Shown piece by piece: positions 14,981-16,894 of a DNA stretch of 16,894 nt (the stretch's first letter is position 1; each line of letters opens with the position of its first letter). The stretch lies in the NCBI GenBank assembly GCA_017613335.1, contig JAGAEB010000076.1, forward strand, positions 1 through 16,894, in the 5' to 3' direction. The position numbers and the translations under genes are program-made. This stretch comes from Methanosarcinaceae archaeon. GTDB lineage: Archaea; Halobacteriota; Methanosarcinia; Methanosarcinales; Methanosarcinaceae. The notes under the pieces are model-generated. The model was given only the letters and a program-made list of their open reading frames with translations. It ran no database searches and was not told the origin of the DNA.

Positions 14981-14995
14981 TCATATTATATGATG
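14981..14995 (-). promoter_or_regulatory. Candidate TATA box of hypE
   Basis: On the minus strand ATCATATAATATGAA gives a predicted transcription start near 14960 and a leader of about 115 bases before ATG 14843. The leader 14844-14960 contains no recognised element. Confidence 0.45.
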
Positions 14996-15021
14996 ATATC
15001 GAAAATCCGTCATAAGCCTCA

Positions 15022-15160
15022 ATGTAAACACGTTCGTTCAAAAAAGTAAACAAATCTATTTATATGAGTTGTCTGTTGTTATTCGTCAACCAAAACACGC
15101 AACAGGTTTACATAATGCGGCTTATTAAAAATACGTTCTGAAACAGACTTTTTTTAATAA
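15022..15160. promoter_or_regulatory. Divergent hypE/VTC control region
   Basis: GTAAAC occurs at 15024 and 15046, and inverted (GTTTAC) at 15106; the outer pair extends to ATGTAAAC/GTTTACAT. A plus-strand TATA-like TATTTATATG lies at 15057-15066. A perfect inverted repeat TTATTAAAAA (15122-15131) and TTTTTAATAA (15151-15160) lies further on, spaced by 19 bases; its left arm also resembles a TATA box for the VTC gene. Any regulator is unknown. Confidence 0.4.
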
Positions 15161-15190
15161 CGGCCGTCCGGACCGGATCATCTGAAATAT

Positions 15191-15250
15191 GTGCGTTCAT
15201 GTGCGTTCATATGCGTTCATGTGCGTTCATATGCGTTCATATGCAGTCAC
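15191..15250. repeat. 10-nt tandem array in the VTC leader
   Basis: Five exact-length 10-base units, GTGCGTTCAT or ATGCGTTCAT, and a sixth degenerate one (ATGCAGTCAC). The array lies 30 bases before the VTC ribosome site. ATG/GTG triplets in the units keep the upstream frame open from 15199, but the strong ribosome site points to ATG 15292. Confidence 0.92.
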
Positions 15251-15291
15251 CGGGGATCCGTGACAAAAAAACACAACACGGAGGGAGTAAA

Positions 15292-15993
15292 ATGACAGTT
15301 GTCGTTCCCGATATGATGAAATTCAGACATGAACTGAAATATTACATCAATATGTCGGATTACATGACGATCCGCAGCCGTCTGTCGCTGATCGCTTCTG
15401 CTGACAGACATGTCAGCAAAAACGGGACATACCTCATCAGAAGTCTCTATTTTGAAACGCCGACTGACCGTGTCCTCAGGGAAAAGATTGACGGCGTCAA
15501 CAACCGTGAAAAATTCCGGATCCGCCTTTACAACAACGATCCGGCCTTCATCCGGCTTGAAAAAAAGACAAAAACAAACGGTCTCTGCAATAAGATCTCG
15601 GCGCCTCTCACGCAGGAACAGTGCCGGAAGATCATCAACGGTGATACTGATTTCATGAAAGAATCCCCGTACGGTCTTGTCCGGGAACTGGCCGCCAAAA
15701 TGACATTCGAACAGCTCAGACCGCAGACGATCGTCGACTACACGCGTGAAGCTTTCGTTTACGGTCCCGGAAACGTCCGGATCACGCTTGATTCAGATAT
15801 CCGGACAGGCATCCGTTCAACCGATATCTTCAACCCGGAACTCCCGACAGTCCGGACGACGCTGGCGCCGACAACGATCCTGGAAGTCAAATACGACGAA
15901 TTCCTCCCCGAGATCATCCGCGAAGTCGTCCGCGTTCAGAACAGAAAACAGACCGCTTTTTCGAAATATGCGATCGCCCGGATGTTCGGATAA
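15292..15993 (+). CDS. VTC-domain protein, putative polyphosphate polymerase
   Basis: A 233-residue VTC domain of the triphosphate-tunnel fold, related to the yeast Vtc4 catalytic domain, which makes polyphosphate from ATP at a membrane. Tunnel-wall motifs are all visible: RHELKYYI (12-19), RSLYFETP, EKFRIRLYNND, RLEKKTKTNG, the strand TIVDYTREAF, VRITLDSDIR, ILEVKYDEFLP and the closing FSKYAIAR. The charged Lys/Arg/Glu residues that bind phosphate and metal are conserved, so it looks active. ATG 15292 is set by GGAGGGAG (15280-15287). It is followed after 163 bases by a DUF4956 membrane protein, a pairing known from bacterial gene clusters, often with a CotH-like protein. Activity is inferred from the fold; the substrate has not been shown for this protein. 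Confidence 0.88.
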   Translation: MTVVVPDMMKFRHELKYYINMSDYMTIRSRLSLIASADRHVSKNGTYLIRSLYFETPTDRVLREKIDGVNNREKFRIRLYNNDPAFIRLEKKTKTNGLCNKISAPLTQEQCRKIINGDTDFMKESPYGLVRELAAKMTFEQLRPQTIVDYTREAFVYGPGNVRITLDSDIRTGIRSTDIFNPELPTVRTTLAPTTILEVKYDEFLPEIIREVVRVQNRKQTAFSKYAIARMFG

Positions 15994-16156
15994 ATTTCCG
16001 GGATCTTCCGGAAGATCTGAACATTCATTTTCATAAACAGCACAAATCCGTTTCAGGCATCACATGTGATCCCGTTCATATGTGATCTCATTCATGCATG
16101 CTTCCTTTCATGCGTGACTTCGCTCATCCGTTTCATAAAAAACAGGAGGTATTTTC

Positions 16157-16840
16157 ATGGCATCTGCACTCTCATTCAACGATCTTCTGACTTCAAATAT
16201 CCTGAACAATGCGACATCTTTCTCGATGACCGACATGGTCCTTGCAATGATCTTCTCATTCATTGTCGGCCTTTTCATTTTTTACATCTACAAAAAAACA
16301 TTTTCCGGCGTGATGTATTCTTCCGGATTCGGCATTTCCCTGATCGCGATGGCTCTTGTGACATCCATGATCATCATTGCCATCAGTTCCAATATCATCC
16401 TCTCCCTCGGCATGGTCGGCGCCCTCTCTATCGTCCGTTTCCGTTCAGCCGTTAAAGAACCGATGGATATTGCCTTCCTCTTCTGGTCCGTTTCCGCCGG
16501 TATCGTCATCGGCGCAGGTCTGATCCCGCTCGGCGTCCTCGGATCGGTTTTCATCGGCATCATCATTTATCTCTTCGCTTCCCGCAAACCGTCCGACAAG
16601 CCGTACATCCTTGTCGTCAGATGCATCAGCGAAGAAACGGAAAAGAAGATCACAGAGACTGTTGCCGCCGCCGTCAAAAAACAGGTCCTCCGTTCCAAGA
16701 CCGTTTCCGCCGCCGGAACCGAACTCACGATCGAAGTCAGACTCAAAGAACAGGAAAATGATTTCGTCAACCGCCTGACAAAGATCGAAGGCGTCTCTGA
16801 CGCCGTTCTCGTCAGTTACAACGGAGAATACGTCTCCTGA
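16157..16840 (+). CDS. DUF4956 membrane protein, partner of the VTC protein
   Basis: A 227-residue membrane protein. Residues about 20-140 hold four likely helices, with the family motif GMVGALSIVRFRSAVKEP (about 94-111) between the second and third. Residues about 145-227 form a soluble alpha/beta domain (YILVVRCISEETEKKI, ELTIEVRLKE, GVSDAVLVSYNGEY). DUF4956 has no proven biochemical role; its genes recur beside VTC-domain genes, so a role in anchoring the polymerase or moving its product across the membrane is inference. The start is fixed by AGGAGGT (16144-16150), 6 bases before ATG 16157. The 163-base spacer from VTC contains loose TTCATGYGTGA-like repeats and no promoter I can support, so the two are probably co-transcribed. 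Confidence 0.88.
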   Translation: MASALSFNDLLTSNILNNATSFSMTDMVLAMIFSFIVGLFIFYIYKKTFSGVMYSSGFGISLIAMALVTSMIIIAISSNIILSLGMVGALSIVRFRSAVKEPMDIAFLFWSVSAGIVIGAGLIPLGVLGSVFIGIIIYLFASRKPSDKPYILVVRCISEETEKKITETVAAAVKKQVLRSKTVSAAGTELTIEVRLKEQENDFVNRLTKIEGVSDAVLVSYNGEYVS

Positions 16841-16894
16841 AAAAACAAAAAACACACACGAAAGACACACACGAAAAACACACACACAAAAACA
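16841..16894. repeat. ACACAC-rich repeat at the right edge
   Basis: Three or more imperfect copies of ACACACACGAAA-like units follow the DUF4956 stop and run off the window. This is probably the start of another tandem array. No terminator is seen before the edge. Confidence 0.6.

Noticed and set aside
1..16894. tRNA, rRNA or insertion sequence
   Set aside because: No T-loop/acceptor pattern, rRNA-like segment, transposase or terminal inverted repeats were recognised by eye; a covariance-model search was not possible.

Overview
The window looks like chromosomal DNA of a euryarchaeon of the methanogen (Methanomicrobia-like) type. The grounds are a single MCM helicase followed by a DUF424 gene, a DUF531 gene, a CetZ/tubulin-like GTPase, an archaeal-type nadC, hypE (needed for [NiFe]-hydrogenases) and TATA-box promoters. 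Shine-Dalgarno sites resembling GGAGGTGATCC are clear and decide most starts, including GTG and TTG starts. A VTC-DUF4956 pair and a small membrane protein reminiscent of gut Firmicutes suggest a host-associated lifestyle with some bacterial gene uptake. Genus-level placement is inference only.

Layout, left to right: tandem array (1-195); nadC (+); two more arrays; a secreted, membrane-anchored surface protein (+) with a strong hairpin/T-run terminator; a tubulin-like GTPase (+) with its own terminator; a 24-26-nt array directly in front of mcm (+); DUF424 (+), overlapping or touching the mcm stop; an AGCS alanine/glycine symporter (-) with a 12-bp hairpin terminator; an 870-base gene-poor stretch dominated by a 28-nt array; a TPR gene (+) broken by an in-frame TAA; DUF531 (-) with an inverted repeat over its predicted start site; a small membrane protein and a short hypothetical (+); hypE (-); and a divergent VTC-DUF4956 operon (+) reaching the right edge.

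The genes are mostly independent housekeeping or surface functions. The real functional units are mcm-DUF424 (replication helicase plus a small coupled protein) and VTC-DUF4956 (putative polyphosphate polymerase with a membrane partner).

Three things stand out. First, nearly every long intergenic gap carries its own minisatellite with a unit unlike the others (9 to 31 nt), outside the protein cores but often against promoters, ribosome sites or gene ends. Second, two genes carry precise lesions at stop codons: the TPR gene has three extra codons ending in TAA inside an otherwise perfect 34-residue repeat register, and hypE has lost the stop expected right after its essential C-terminal cysteine, apparently by TGA to CGA. 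Third, several hairpin-plus-T-run terminators of bacterial appearance are present.
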